From Pseudomonas pudica (lineage in GTDB: Bacteria > Pseudomonadota > Gammaproteobacteria > Pseudomonadales > Pseudomonadaceae), in the NCBI RefSeq assembly GCF_015680405.1, contig NZ_JADLJS010000001.1, forward strand, positions 186,001 to 250,000: 64,000 nucleotides of DNA, written 5' to 3'. A model generated the notes under the pieces. That model was not told the origin of the DNA, did not search any database, and saw nothing but the letters and a program-made list of their open reading frames with translations. Each line of letters starts with the position of its first letter. The stretch's first letter is position 1. The position numbers and the translations under genes are program-made. This document shows positions 24,692 through 32,728 of this stretch, piece after piece.

Positions 24692-25312
24692 ATGGACATC
24701 ATCAATTTTCCCTTTTTTGCCGCCGCTGTCATCGCACTCCATGCCACCCCAGGGCCCGACACAGCCTATGTTGTCGGACGCACCCTTGCCCATGGTAGGG
24801 GGGCTGGCCTCATCTCGGCGTTAGGTATCACGGCGGGTTGTCTGGTTCACACGATTGCTAGCACTTTAGGATTCAGTGCACTGATCGCGGCGGTTCCAGC
24901 CGCATTTGATGCAGTGCGTATTCTCGGTGCCTTGTACCTCGCTTATCAGGGCGTCAGGCTGATACTCAGCAAGCCGTCGGTTTCAGCGGAGGGCGGTGGG
25001 TTACACGCTTCGCTTTCATATCGCAGGTTGTTCACACAGGCCTTCCTCACAAACGTCCTGAATCCGAAAGTGATCCTGTTCTACCTCGCATTCTTCCCTC
25101 AATTTGTCGATCCTGAGGGTGTTCATAAGCCCGCGGCCTATCTAGTGCTTGGAATTTATTTCGCAGTTACTGCAGGTATCTGGGCGAGTGGTGTCGTGTG
25201 GTTTGCTGGTGCCTTGGGACGGAAACTGAAGACAAGCCAGACCAAGGCACTGCTGCTTAATCGCGCTATAGGGGCATTGTTCGTTGGGCTAGGAGCTAAG
25301 CTACTCGCCTGA
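24692..25312 (+). CDS. LysE-family amino acid / homoserine lactone exporter
   Basis: A 206-residue membrane protein with about six hydrophobic segments and the RhtB/LysE hallmarks: the N-terminal ATPGPDTAYVVGRTLAHG loop, LGALYLAYQGVRLIL, and FLTNVLNPKVILFYLAFFPQF. It would export an amino acid or similar small molecule. It stands between two terminators, so it is probably monocistronic. I see no clear RBS; the ATG at 24692 gives the expected family length. Substrate unknown. Confidence 0.87.
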   Translation: MDIINFPFFAAAVIALHATPGPDTAYVVGRTLAHGRGAGLISALGITAGCLVHTIASTLGFSALIAAVPAAFDAVRILGALYLAYQGVRLILSKPSVSAEGGGLHASLSYRRLFTQAFLTNVLNPKVILFYLAFFPQFVDPEGVHKPAAYLVLGIYFAVTAGIWASGVVWFAGALGRKLKTSQTKALLLNRAIGALFVGLGAKLLA

Positions 25313-25345
25313 TCGTTGTTGCCAAGATTTCGCCTTAGTCAAACG

Positions 25346-25369
25346 AAGGGGCCGCAAATGCGGCCCCTT
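25346..25369. terminator. bidirectional terminator between the LysE and HD-domain genes
   Basis: Perfect 11-base arms AAGGGGCCGCA and TGCGGCCCCTT with a 2-base apparent loop (in practice a 4-6 base loop), flanked by T runs on both strands, between convergent genes. Confidence 0.85.
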
Positions 25370-25373
25370 TCAT

Positions 25374-26015
25374 TTAGCTTGGCCAGCAGGACTGGCGAAT
25401 GATGCTGCAGAAGTTACCAGGCTGGAAGCCAGGCTCCTTGTCGGCGATCACATCAGCCTTGACGTTGCCGAATGTCGTATGCGGCTTGTGGCGGATGCCG
25501 TTGTAGAACGTCTGGATAATCGCTTCTTTGAATTGATCGCCACGAGGATGTGCAAGAACGACGGCGTCCCGGTCGTCAGCGCTGAGTCCTTCATGGTGCA
25601 ACCCGAGAACATCGGTCTCCACTCCAGCAGTGACCAATGCAATGAGCGGGTGCATATGTTCCGGAATGCCTGGAGTGGTGTGAAGTGCAATTGCAGTCCA
25701 TACGCGCTCTATGTCGCGCTCGTTGACGCCATGACCTTCCAGGAAATCACGCGCAGCATTCGCTCCATCGACCTCGAAACGGCAGCAATCGCTGCTGTGC
25801 TGGTGGGTAAGGCCCATGTCATGGAACATGCAGCCAGCGTAGAGAAGCTCGTCGTCGTACTTCAGGCCCAGTCGCTTACCGGCGAGCGATGCGAAATAAA
25901 AGACCCGGCTCGAATGATGGAAAAGGAGGGGCGAAGCGGTGTCCCGAACCAGCTCGGTGATTTCTCGGGCCATCGAACTGTCAGGCACGGGAATGCCAGC
26001 AATAGCGTTAGTCAT
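25374..26015 (-). CDS. HD-domain hydrolase (cyanamide hydratase-like)
   Basis: A 213-residue HD-fold protein. The metal ligands appear as HHSSRVFYFAS (first His), FHDMGLTHQH (HD pair) and a later HTTP segment. Order and spacing match the HD proteins annotated as cyanamide hydratase or DUF-type hydrolases, with LGLKYDDELLYAGCMFHD and RFEVDGANAARDFL well kept. It probably hydrates or hydrolyses a small N-containing compound using Zn or Fe; the substrate is inferred only. It diverges from the GlxA-type regulator at 26155 across a 139-base gap. Confidence 0.82.
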   Translation of the reverse strand: MTNAIAGIPVPDSSMAREITELVRDTASPLLFHHSSRVFYFASLAGKRLGLKYDDELLYAGCMFHDMGLTHQHSSDCCRFEVDGANAARDFLEGHGVNERDIERVWTAIALHTTPGIPEHMHPLIALVTAGVETDVLGLHHEGLSADDRDAVVLAHPRGDQFKEAIIQTFYNGIRHKPHTTFGNVKADVIADKEPGFQPGNFCSIIRQSCWPS

Positions 26016-26154
26016 CTTGAGATCCTAGGAGGGTGAGTGAGGACTCCAGTCTGAGTGCCACACTAAATGTCATCAATTGACTTGTTACGTCATATTCTGC
26101 CATTGTCAGCCGGTATCGGACCTGGGCGCCCTGCCCACGCTTTTAGGAGCCGTC

Positions 26155-27126
26155 ATGCCTCGCCCCCAAATAACTCTCGCCATCCTGGGCATGCCAGGGG
26201 TTCAGCTTCTCGACGCTTGCGGCCCGTTGGACGTCTTCGCGGAAGCCAACCGGCAAGCTGGGTATCAAGCCTATCGATTGCTTCTGCTCGCTTGTGAACC
26301 TGGACCGTTGGTGAGCTCTTCGGGGACCCGGTTAATTCCTGATGCTTGGATCGGAGAGGAGATTGATGCAATTGATACCTTGCTGATAGCCGGAACCCCT
26401 CAAGCCGCCGATCAGTACCTTCGATCAGGGATTCTGGATTGGCTCCGTCAGCGTGCTCCGATGAGCAGGCGCTTCGGTTCTGTGTGCACTGGCGCATTTG
26501 CGCTTGCAGCTGCGGGGTTACTTGATGGCCGCCGGGTCACTACCCACTGGGCTGTGGCGCAGCCTCTCTCTGAGAGATACCCCCAAGTCACCGTGGAGGC
26601 GGATGCCATCCAGGTTCATGATGGAAACTTGAGGACAGCTGCGGGTGTAACGGCTGGGCTGGACCTTGCGCTTACGTTGGTACAGGAGGATTTGGGCGAT
26701 GAGATTGCGAAGGACGTAGCAGGCCACCTGGTCATGTACTTCAAAAGAACCGGTGGGCAGATGCAGTTCAGTCGCCAAGGATCTACCTCACCCACAGGGC
26801 GCTCTGCTCTACAGGCGTTGCAGCGGTATGTCGCTGCCAATCCGGCTCTGGATCATGGGGTTGCGAATCTGGCAGAGCGTATGGGCGTAAGCCCTAGGCA
26901 TTTCGCCCGGATCTTTCGAAATGATGTGGGCATGACGCCGGCAGCGTGGGTGGAACAGACGAGGGTGAATGCTGCTCGCGAACGGCTGGAGGCTGGAAAT
27001 GACGCGCCTAAGCAGGTAGCTGCCATGTGTGGATTTGCTAACGCAGACACATTGCGCCGAGCTTTCGTCCGTCATATGGGCGTTACCCCTGCGGAATACC
27101 GCAAACGCTATACGCGACCTTGTTGA
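26155..27126 (+). CDS. GlxA-family transcriptional regulator (DJ-1/PfpI plus AraC HTH)
   Basis: A 323-residue regulator. The N-terminal DJ-1/PfpI-like domain (about 1-190) keeps the elbow FGSVCTGAFALAAAG with a Cys at the nucleophile position. It is followed by an AraC double HTH (about 225-320): NLAERMGVSPRHFARIF, then VAAMCGFANADTLRRAFVRH and TPAEYR. AGGAG precedes ATG 26155; a start at 26077 would add 26 residues. The divergent HD-hydrolase gene is the likely target; the DJ-1 domain would bind its effector. Confidence 0.88.
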   Translation: MPRPQITLAILGMPGVQLLDACGPLDVFAEANRQAGYQAYRLLLLACEPGPLVSSSGTRLIPDAWIGEEIDAIDTLLIAGTPQAADQYLRSGILDWLRQRAPMSRRFGSVCTGAFALAAAGLLDGRRVTTHWAVAQPLSERYPQVTVEADAIQVHDGNLRTAAGVTAGLDLALTLVQEDLGDEIAKDVAGHLVMYFKRTGGQMQFSRQGSTSPTGRSALQALQRYVAANPALDHGVANLAERMGVSPRHFARIFRNDVGMTPAAWVEQTRVNAARERLEAGNDAPKQVAAMCGFANADTLRRAFVRHMGVTPAEYRKRYTRPC

Positions 27127-27226
27127 GAACAGGGAACCGTTTGATAAAAGGCTCAAAGTCAGTTGCTGCCAAAGGAATACTGCCAAAGCCTAGCGATGTT
27201 GAATGGACGTCTGCCCACTGCTGAGC

Positions 27227-27320
27227 GGCCGCTATGGGTCGATAGCGGCCTGTCACGTAAGGCAGCTTTCGACCCGGAGCGAACACTGATCCAGAGCTCT
27301 TTTGTCAGTGCAGGCCTCAT
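27227..27320. repeat. second copy of the GGGTCGA palindromic element
   Basis: The arms 27236-27250 and 27261-27275 (GGGTCGATAGCGGCC and its near complement) form a hairpin with a 10-base loop. The right flank 27276-27320 matches the flank of the 8935-9064 element at 38 of 45 bases. A competing hairpin GGCCGCTAT/ATAGCGGCC (27227-27235 with 27242-27250) is also possible. The left half of the large palindrome is not conserved here. Confidence 0.65.
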
Positions 27321-27402
27321 CGCCGGCAAGCCAGCTCCCACAGGAACATCACCAGCCTTCAGGCATGCGCTGTACCTGTGGGAGCCGCGCTTGCCGGCGA
27401 TG
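27318..27402. repeat. REP-type inverted repeat pair
   Basis: Two arms of about 27 bases (27318-27344 and 27375-27402) with the Pseudomonas REP core GCCGGCAAG...CTCCCACAGG face each other around a 30-base spacer. The left arm is fused directly to the end of the GGGTCGA element. Confidence 0.75.
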
Positions 27403-27502
27403 GTCGCGAAGCGGCCCCGGCTACAGATGTTCGCTCTGGGTCGAAATCAGCCATTCACGACCGGCAACTAACGCTCCCTAGCCGCTGGGAGCATCGAGCG
27501 GC

Positions 27503-27619
27503 TCAAGCTGCCCCTTCATCCTCAATCAGCGGCCACAGCCTAGCCGCCTCGGCAAACTCCAGCATGTCGGCCAACTGCCCCGCATCAACGTCCCCGCGTC
27601 GGTGCGGAAATCGCGAGCT
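27503..27619 (-). pseudogene. C-terminal remnant of an unidentified, probably phage-linked gene
   Basis: Read leftward from 27619, one frame gives 38 residues ending at a TGA (27503-27505). They include [20 protein letters not shown], followed by WPLIEDEGAA. The sequence has the composition of a real protein tail but no start or upstream part. Its neighbours are a UmuC tail and an integrase tail, so it is probably part of the same decayed element. I do not recognise the family. Confidence 0.35.
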
Positions 27620-27703
27620 CGGTAAGCATCCCGGCTCGGCCATCCGGATCGGCTATCAGAGCGGGCTGATCATTGAGTTTGGCCAGACAGGCCGATGGCA
27701 GGC

Positions 27704-27892
27704 TTAACATTTGACGGTCCACGTTGATTGATCCGCGTTGCATAGGATTGGCTCATCGTTTCCCTCCCCATCCCCAGTCCGGTGTCGCCGGCACGATGGC
27801 GGCTCGCATTGTCCCCCTCCCCAGCGCACATTTATGTCGTCCACCATCTGCATCAGCCGGTCATAGGCAGCCGATTGCTTGAGCGCGAACAA
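27704..27892 (-). pseudogene. UmuC/RulB-type polymerase V subunit, C-terminal remnant with frameshifts
   Basis: The visible frame begins ALKQSAAYDRLMQMVDDINV followed by RWGGG, as in the tail of Y-family polymerases of the UmuC/RulB type. The expected continuation appears in a second frame (GTMRAAIVPATPDWGWGG), then in a third ([13 protein letters not shown]), and the end returns to TVKC. At least two frameshifts are therefore present and the catalytic domain is missing. Such umuC/rulB genes are common cargo of prophages and plasmids. Confidence 0.62.
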
Positions 27893-27908
27893 ATCCTCTG
27901 AAACTCAC

Positions 27909-28007
27909 GATCTGAGCGATGCGAGCGTGCTGCTGGGACACTCGAAAGAGGGAATCACCGAGCGCCTTTACCGCCGCGTCGGCGCTATCGCCAAGCGCTC
28001 GAAAGGT
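27909..28007 (+). pseudogene. tyrosine integrase, C-terminal remnant next to tRNA-Cys
   Basis: About 33 residues (LSDASVLLGHSKEGITER, then LYRRVGAIAKRSK) match the last part of a phage-type tyrosine recombinase. They include the GH box and the nucleophile Tyr (codon 27969-27971) followed by RRVG. The upstream catalytic Arg box and the rest are missing; the region before it is the antisense UmuC remnant. It lies about 100 bases from the 3' end of tRNA-Cys, the usual place for an island integrase. Confidence 0.7.
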
Positions 28008-28067
28008 TTAAGTTTCGGAACTCCATGCCTTTTATTTCGAAACACTTGGATTTTTTTACCCACAAAG

Positions 28068-28096
28068 AAAAACCCCGCAGACGTCAATCTGCGGGG
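28068..28096 (-). terminator. terminator of the tRNA-Cys transcript
   Basis: The arms CCCCGCAG (28073-28080) and CTGCGGGG (28089-28096) with an 8-base loop are followed on the minus strand by a T run, 12 bases after the tRNA 3' end. Confidence 0.8.
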
Positions 28097-28107
28097 CTTT
28101 CGAATGG

Positions 28108-28181
28108 TGGAGGCCGAGGTCGGAATCGAACCGGCGTAGACGGATTTGCAATCCGGAGCATAACCACTTTGCTACTCGGCC
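28108..28181 (-). tRNA. tRNA-Cys (anticodon GCA)
   Basis: A 74-base cloverleaf on the minus strand: acceptor GGCCGAG pairing with the 3' end, D arm with AGTGGTTATGC, anticodon arm CCGGA-TTGCAAA-TCCG with anticodon GCA, T arm with GGTTCGATTCC, encoded CCA. Its 3' end faces the integrase and UmuC remnants, so this gene is the probable attachment site of the accessory block to the left. Confidence 0.95.
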
Positions 28182-28335
28182 TCAAAGGTCGGATCTAGCA
28201 GCTTGCGCTTCGCTATCTCCTTGAAACGCTGAACCTTTTTCAAAGTTTGCTGCGTTTCGATGGGCGCCATTATGTCTTCATTCCTTTAACCTTGCAACCC
28301 CCTGAACGAAAAAAAATTTCAACGGGTTCAAGGTG

Positions 28336-29355
28336 TTAGCGCAGGCGGCCGAGTTTACTCCACAAGCCCACCACTGTGTTCTCCACGGTGCCACTGGCAG
28401 CCATGCCGATTCGCTCCTGCAGGCTCTTGCGTTCGGCGTAGTGCAAATGGAACAGGTTGGCGTTGCGCGCGCGTTCGCTGAGGTACTCGTCGCTGGTCTG
28501 CAGCTCGTCCACCAGCTTGCGGTTGAGTGCCGCAACGCCCAGCCAGACTTCGCCGGTGGCCACTTCGTCGATATGCAGCTGCGGGCGATAGCGGGCAACG
28601 AAGTCCTTGAACAGCTGGTGGGTGATGTCCAGGTCTTCCTGGAACTTCTCCCGGCCCTTCTCGGTGTTCTCGCCGAACACCGTCAGGGTGCGCTTGTATT
28701 CACCGGCGGTCAGCACTTCGAAATCGATGTCGTGCTTCTTCAGCAGGCGGTTCACGTTGGGCAGTTGCGCCACCACGCCGATGGAACCCAGTACGGCGAA
28801 CGGTGCGCTGACGATCTTCTCGCCGATGCAGGCCATCATGTAGCCGCCGCTGGCGGCCACCTTGTCGATGCACACGGTCAACGGGATGCCGGCCTGACGA
28901 ATGCGCGCCAGCTGCGATGCGGCCAGGCCGTAGCTGTGCACCAGGCCGCCACCGCTTTCCAGGCGCAGCACAACTTCGTCACGCGGGGTGGCGAGGGTCA
29001 GCAGCGCGGTGATTTCGTTGCGCAGGCTTTCGGTGGCAGAAGCTTTGATGTCGCCATCGAAGTCCAGCACGAAGACCCGGCCCTTTTCCTCGGCCTTGCC
29101 CTTCTTCTGCCGCTTTTCCGCCTTGGCCTGCTGCTTGCGCAAGGCCTTGAGCTGGGCCTTGTCGAGCAGGCCGGATTCCAGGCGCTCGCGCAGGTCCTTG
29201 TAGAACTCGTTCAGGCGAGTGACCTGCAATTGCCCACCCGATTTGCGCCGCCCCTTGCCGCGCAGCCCGGCGATAGCCGACAGCACTATCAGGATGGCGA
29301 TGACCAGGGTGGCGGTTTTGGCGAGAAAGCTTGCGTATTCAGCAAGAAACTCCAC
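28336..29355 (-). CDS. sohB: inner-membrane serine protease SohB (S49)
   Basis: A 339-residue S49 peptidase. An N-terminal membrane anchor (ATLVIAILIVLSAIAGL) is followed by a basic linker with KALRKQQAKAEKRQKKGKAE and the protease domain. The active-site region reads CIDKVAASGGYMMAC with the nucleophile Ser, and the conserved LGSIGVV follows. Length and N terminus match SohB rather than SppA. It would face the periplasm and degrade membrane or signal-peptide fragments. It stands alone between tRNA-Cys and a divergent phosphatase gene. Confidence 0.92.
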   Translation of the reverse strand: MEFLAEYASFLAKTATLVIAILIVLSAIAGLRGKGRRKSGGQLQVTRLNEFYKDLRERLESGLLDKAQLKALRKQQAKAEKRQKKGKAEEKGRVFVLDFDGDIKASATESLRNEITALLTLATPRDEVVLRLESGGGLVHSYGLAASQLARIRQAGIPLTVCIDKVAASGGYMMACIGEKIVSAPFAVLGSIGVVAQLPNVNRLLKKHDIDFEVLTAGEYKRTLTVFGENTEKGREKFQEDLDITHQLFKDFVARYRPQLHIDEVATGEVWLGVAALNRKLVDELQTSDEYLSERARNANLFHLHYAERKSLQERIGMAASGTVENTVVGLWSKLGRLR

Positions 29356-29552
29356 ATTGACTCCTTAAAGACATGCGCCACTACGGCGCGTAACTGTAGC
29401 AAGCATACCGTTGCGCCTGAGGTGCTGCCAGCCGTGGCAAACGCTGGCAACACCTTTCAAACAACCTTTTCAAACGCTTGTATGTTTTTTCGTTGACAGC
29501 CCGTGTGCCGCATCCTAACCTCGCAGCAACCTCCAACAGGCCGGAACCTTTC

Positions 29553-30263
29553 GTGGGCAATCTCTACCTGATACGACATGGCCAAGCCTCCTTCGGCGCC
29601 GATGACTACGATGTCCTCTCGCCCGTGGGCGTGCGCCAGAGCCAGGCCCTGGGTGAGCACCTGGCCCAGCTCGGTTTGCGGCTGGACCGCTGCGTGGCAG
29701 GCGATCTGCGCCGACAGCAGGATACCGCGCGCCTGGCCCTGGAAGCGTTGCGCGCCAATGGCTGCCCGGTGCCGGCTGTTGAGACCGATACAGCATTCAA
29801 TGAGTTCGATGCCGATGGGGTGATCCGTGCGCTGTTACCAGGGCTGCTGCCGCAGGAGCCCGACGCCCTGCACATCCTGCGCAATGGCGCGCAGCACCGC
29901 AGCGAGTTCCAGCGCCTTTTCGCACTGATGGTGCAGCGCTGGCACGATGGCGAACATGCCGACGATGGCCTGGAGACCTGGCAGGCGTTCACCGCTCGGG
30001 TGCAAGGCGGCCTGCAGCGTGTACTGGATGCCGCCGGTAGCGGCGACAATATCGCCATCTTCACCTCGGGCGGCACCATTGCCGCCCTGCTCCACCTGGT
30101 TACCCGTATTACCCCCGGCCAGGCGTTCGCGCTGAACTGGCAGATCATCAACACGTCGCTCAGCCAGCTGAAGTTCCGCGGCCGCGACGTGGCACTGGCC
30201 TCCTTCAACAGCCAGGCCCATGTGCAGCTGTTGAGGGCGCCGGAGCTTGTCACCTATCGATGA
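29553..30263 (+). CDS. histidine phosphatase family protein
   Basis: A 236-residue phosphoglycerate-mutase-like phosphatase. The RHG motif with the phosphorylated His is at residues 8-10 (LYLIRHGQASFGADDYD). ELGLRL-DRCVAGDLRRQQDTARL carries the second Arg, and IFTSGGTIAALLH holds a SGG-type second core motif in place of the usual His-rich one. I start at GTG 29553 because the RHG strand follows at once; the in-frame ATG at 29478 adds a 25-residue tail. It precedes an SCP2 gene by 57 bases, possibly co-transcribed. Substrate unknown. Confidence 0.85.
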   Translation: MGNLYLIRHGQASFGADDYDVLSPVGVRQSQALGEHLAQLGLRLDRCVAGDLRRQQDTARLALEALRANGCPVPAVETDTAFNEFDADGVIRALLPGLLPQEPDALHILRNGAQHRSEFQRLFALMVQRWHDGEHADDGLETWQAFTARVQGGLQRVLDAAGSGDNIAIFTSGGTIAALLHLVTRITPGQAFALNWQIINTSLSQLKFRGRDVALASFNSQAHVQLLRAPELVTYR

Positions 30264-30319
30264 GCCCGGCTTGTTGTGTCCCTGCGGGGACGTGTAAATC
30301 ACTCTATAAGGAATGCGCC

Positions 30320-30637
30320 ATGACCTCCGTAGCTGATGCCGTTAAAAAGATGCAAGAGAAGTTCAACCCATCCGCTGCCGCCGGCCTGGACCTGGTGTTC
30401 GGCTTCAACATCACCGACGAAGGCAAGCACTACGCACTGATCGTGAAGGATGGCACCTGCGACCTGCAGGAAGGCGAAAACCCGGATGCCAACTGCACCC
30501 TGGTGATGGACAGCGAAACCCTGAAGGGTATCGTCAGCGGCGAAACCGATGGCATGCAGGCATTCATGGGCGGCAAGCTGCGCGTCGAAGGTGACATGAT
30601 GCTGTCGATGAAGCTCAGCGAGCTGTTCCCGTCCTGA
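30320..30637 (+). CDS. SCP2 sterol-binding domain protein
   Basis: A 105-residue single SCP2 domain. An N-terminal helix with VADAVKKMQEKFN is followed by the beta core (LDLVFGFNITDEGKHYALIV) and the family phrase CTLVMDSETLKGIVSGETDG, ending MKLSELF. SCP2 domains bind lipids or fatty acyl chains. It lies upstream of a phosphotransferase-SDR pair of the acyl-CoA metabolism type, which fits a lipid role. AAGGA precedes ATG 30320. A strong terminator follows. Confidence 0.88.
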   Translation: MTSVADAVKKMQEKFNPSAAAGLDLVFGFNITDEGKHYALIVKDGTCDLQEGENPDANCTLVMDSETLKGIVSGETDGMQAFMGGKLRVEGDMMLSMKLSELFPS

Positions 30638-30660
30638 GGGCTGGAAATAGCGGATGATCG

Positions 30661-30695
30661 AAAAACCGAAGCCTGACCGGCTTCGGTTTTTTTTT
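30661..30695 (+). terminator. rho-independent terminator after the SCP2 gene
   Basis: 13-base arms (AAAAACCGAAGCC at 30661-30673 and GGCTTCGGTTTTT at 30679-30691) with a 5-base loop and a run of nine T. Confidence 0.9.
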
Positions 30696-30856
30696 GCCCG
30701 CCTGTTCGGGCCCTATGCCGGCAAGCCAGTCGCCTTATCAAGGCAGTTGATCAGGCAGCAACACCCTCACCTATATGCCATCTGGCACGCTTGTCCCATC
30801 ACCGGCCGACCATTAGATTAGCCAATAGTCCTTGCGATCGAGAATAAGGAAAACGC

Positions 30857-31924
30857 ATGACGCTCACCGACCAGTCCACCCAGGTACGCCCCGGCGAAGA
30901 ACTCGACGCGGCTGTCATCGACCCTTACCTCAAGGCCAATATCCCCGGCCTGGATGGCCTGCCGAGCATCAGCCAGTTCCCTGGCGGCGCCTCCAACCTC
31001 ACCTACCTGGTCAGCTACCCAGGCCGCGACTTCGTGCTGCGCCGTCCGCCGTTCGGGCAGAAGGCCAAGTCGGCCCATGACATGGGCCGCGAGTTTCGCA
31101 TCCTGAACCAACTGAACAGCGGCTTCCCCTACTGCCCCAAGGCCTATGTGCATTGCACCGACAGCAGCCTTATCGGCGGCGAGTTCTATGTGATGGAGCG
31201 GGTCAAGGGCATCATCCTGCGCTCCGACATCCCAGCCGAACTGGACCTTGACGCCAACCGCACCGAAGCCCTGTGCAAGAGCTTCATCGACCGGCTGGTG
31301 GAACTGCACCAGGTGGACTACAACGCCTGCGGCCTGGCCGACCTGGGCAAACCGGAAGGCTATGTGCAGCGCCAGATCGAGGGCTGGACCAGCCGCTATG
31401 AAAAGGCCCTGACCCCCGACGCCCCGCGCTGGGAACAGGTGACCGCCTGGCTGCACGAGAAAATGCCCGCCGACCACCCGCGGCCCGGCATCGTGCACAA
31501 CGACTACCGTTTCGACAATGTGATCCTCGATGCCGGCAACCCCATGCGCATCATCGGTGTGCTGGACTGGGAAATGGCCACCCTCGGCGACCCGCTGATG
31601 GACCTGGGCAACAGCCTGGCCTACTGGATCGAGGCCGACGACCCGGCGCCGGTGCAGCTGATGCGTCGCCAGCCGAGCAACGCGCCGGGCATGCTCACCC
31701 GCCGCCAGTTCGTCGATTACTACGCCGAGCGCGCCGGCATCCGCCTGGACAACTTCGATTACTACTATTGCTATGGCCTGTTCCGCCTGGCCGGCATCGT
31801 CCAGCAGATCTACTACCGCTATTACCACGGCCAGACCCAGGACAAGCGCTTCGCCCAGTTCATCCACATGAACCGCTTGCTGGAACAGATGACCTTGCAG
31901 GTCATTGCCAAGTCCAGCCTCTGA
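30857..31924 (+). CDS. APH-type phosphotransferase family protein (acyl-CoA metabolism associated)
   Basis: A 355-residue aminoglycoside phosphotransferase-fold kinase. The nucleotide loop region reads FPGGASNLTYLV. The catalytic loop HNDYRFDNVI is near residue 214, and the metal-binding Asp is in VLDWEMATLGDP. This subgroup usually sits with acyl-CoA dehydrogenases or SDRs, as in human ACAD10/11, where it phosphorylates hydroxy-acids. Here the next gene, 36 bases on, is an SDR. AAGGA precedes the ATG. Antibiotic resistance is unlikely from context. Confidence 0.87.
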   Translation: MTLTDQSTQVRPGEELDAAVIDPYLKANIPGLDGLPSISQFPGGASNLTYLVSYPGRDFVLRRPPFGQKAKSAHDMGREFRILNQLNSGFPYCPKAYVHCTDSSLIGGEFYVMERVKGIILRSDIPAELDLDANRTEALCKSFIDRLVELHQVDYNACGLADLGKPEGYVQRQIEGWTSRYEKALTPDAPRWEQVTAWLHEKMPADHPRPGIVHNDYRFDNVILDAGNPMRIIGVLDWEMATLGDPLMDLGNSLAYWIEADDPAPVQLMRRQPSNAPGMLTRRQFVDYYAERAGIRLDNFDYYYCYGLFRLAGIVQQIYYRYYHGQTQDKRFAQFIHMNRLLEQMTLQVIAKSSL

Positions 31925-31960
31925 GCCCCGACCTCGACGACGGATAACAAGGAAAAAAAC

Positions 31961-32728
31961 ATGTCCAAGACCCACCTGTTCGACCTCGACGGCAAGATTG
32001 CCTTCGTTTCCGGCGCCAGCCGTGGCATCGGCGAAGCCATCGCCCACCTGTTGGCCCAGCAAGGCGCCCACGTGATCGTGTCCAGCCGCAAGCTCGACGG
32101 TTGCCAGCAGGTGGCCGAAGCCATCATCGCCGCCGGCGGCAAGGCAACGGCAGTGGCTTGCCACATTGGTGAACTGGAGCAGATCCAGCATGTGTTTGCC
32201 GGCATCCGCGAACAGTTCGGGCGGCTCGACATCCTGGTCAACAATGCAGCTACCAACCCACAGTTCTGCAACGTGCTGGATACCGACCCGGGTGCTTTCC
32301 AGAAGACCGTGGACGTGAACATCCGTGGCTACTTCTTCATGTCAGTCGAGGCCGGCAAGCTGATGCGCGAACAAGGTGGCGGCAGCATCATCAACGTGGC
32401 GTCGATCAACGGGGTTTCGCCCGGCCTGTTCCAGGGCATCTATTCGGTGACCAAGGCGGCGGTCATCAACATGACCAAGGTCTTCGCCAAGGAGTGCGCG
32501 CCGTTCGGTATTCGCTGCAACGCCCTGCTGCCGGGCCTGACCGACACCAAGTTCGCTTCGGCACTGGTGAAGAACGACGCCATTCTCAATGCCGCGCTGC
32601 AGCATATCCCGCTCAAGCGCGTGGCCGACCCCAAGGAAATGGCCGGTGCCGTGTTGTACCTGGCCAGCGATGCTTCCAGCTACACCACCGGTACCGCGCT
32701 CAATGTCGACGGTGGCTACCTGTCCTGA
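31961..32728 (+). CDS. SDR family oxidoreductase
   Basis: A 255-residue classical SDR with SGASRGIG at 17-24, a VNNAATNP variant of NNAG, SINGVSPG with the catalytic Ser and YSVTK with the Tyr/Lys pair, ending TALNVDGGYLS. AAGGA lies upstream of the ATG. Co-direction with the phosphotransferase and spacing of 36 bases suggest a two-gene operon handling a hydroxyacyl intermediate. The SDR would oxidise or reduce the same substrate that the kinase modifies. Its stop abuts the convergent methyltransferase gene. Confidence 0.9.
   Translation: MSKTHLFDLDGKIAFVSGASRGIGEAIAHLLAQQGAHVIVSSRKLDGCQQVAEAIIAAGGKATAVACHIGELEQIQHVFAGIREQFGRLDILVNNAATNPQFCNVLDTDPGAFQKTVDVNIRGYFFMSVEAGKLMREQGGGSIINVASINGVSPGLFQGIYSVTKAAVINMTKVFAKECAPFGIRCNALLPGLTDTKFASALVKNDAILNAALQHIPLKRVADPKEMAGAVLYLASDASSYTTGTALNVDGGYLS

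Noticed and set aside
27083..27286. 67-codon open frame on the minus strand past the GlxA gene
   Set aside because: It starts inside the GGGTCGA repeat and ends within the GlxA coding sequence; the middle looks protein-like (STSLGFGSIPLAATDFEPF) but nothing else supports it.
28108..28181. Direct repeat of the tRNA-Cys 3' end as the far attachment site
   Set aside because: I found no second copy of the GGTTCGATTCC-GGCC-CCA end in the left part of the window; the far end may lie outside it.
30818..32191. 457-codon open frame on the minus strand
   Set aside because: It is antisense to the phosphotransferase and SDR genes, and the composition is that of a shadow frame.
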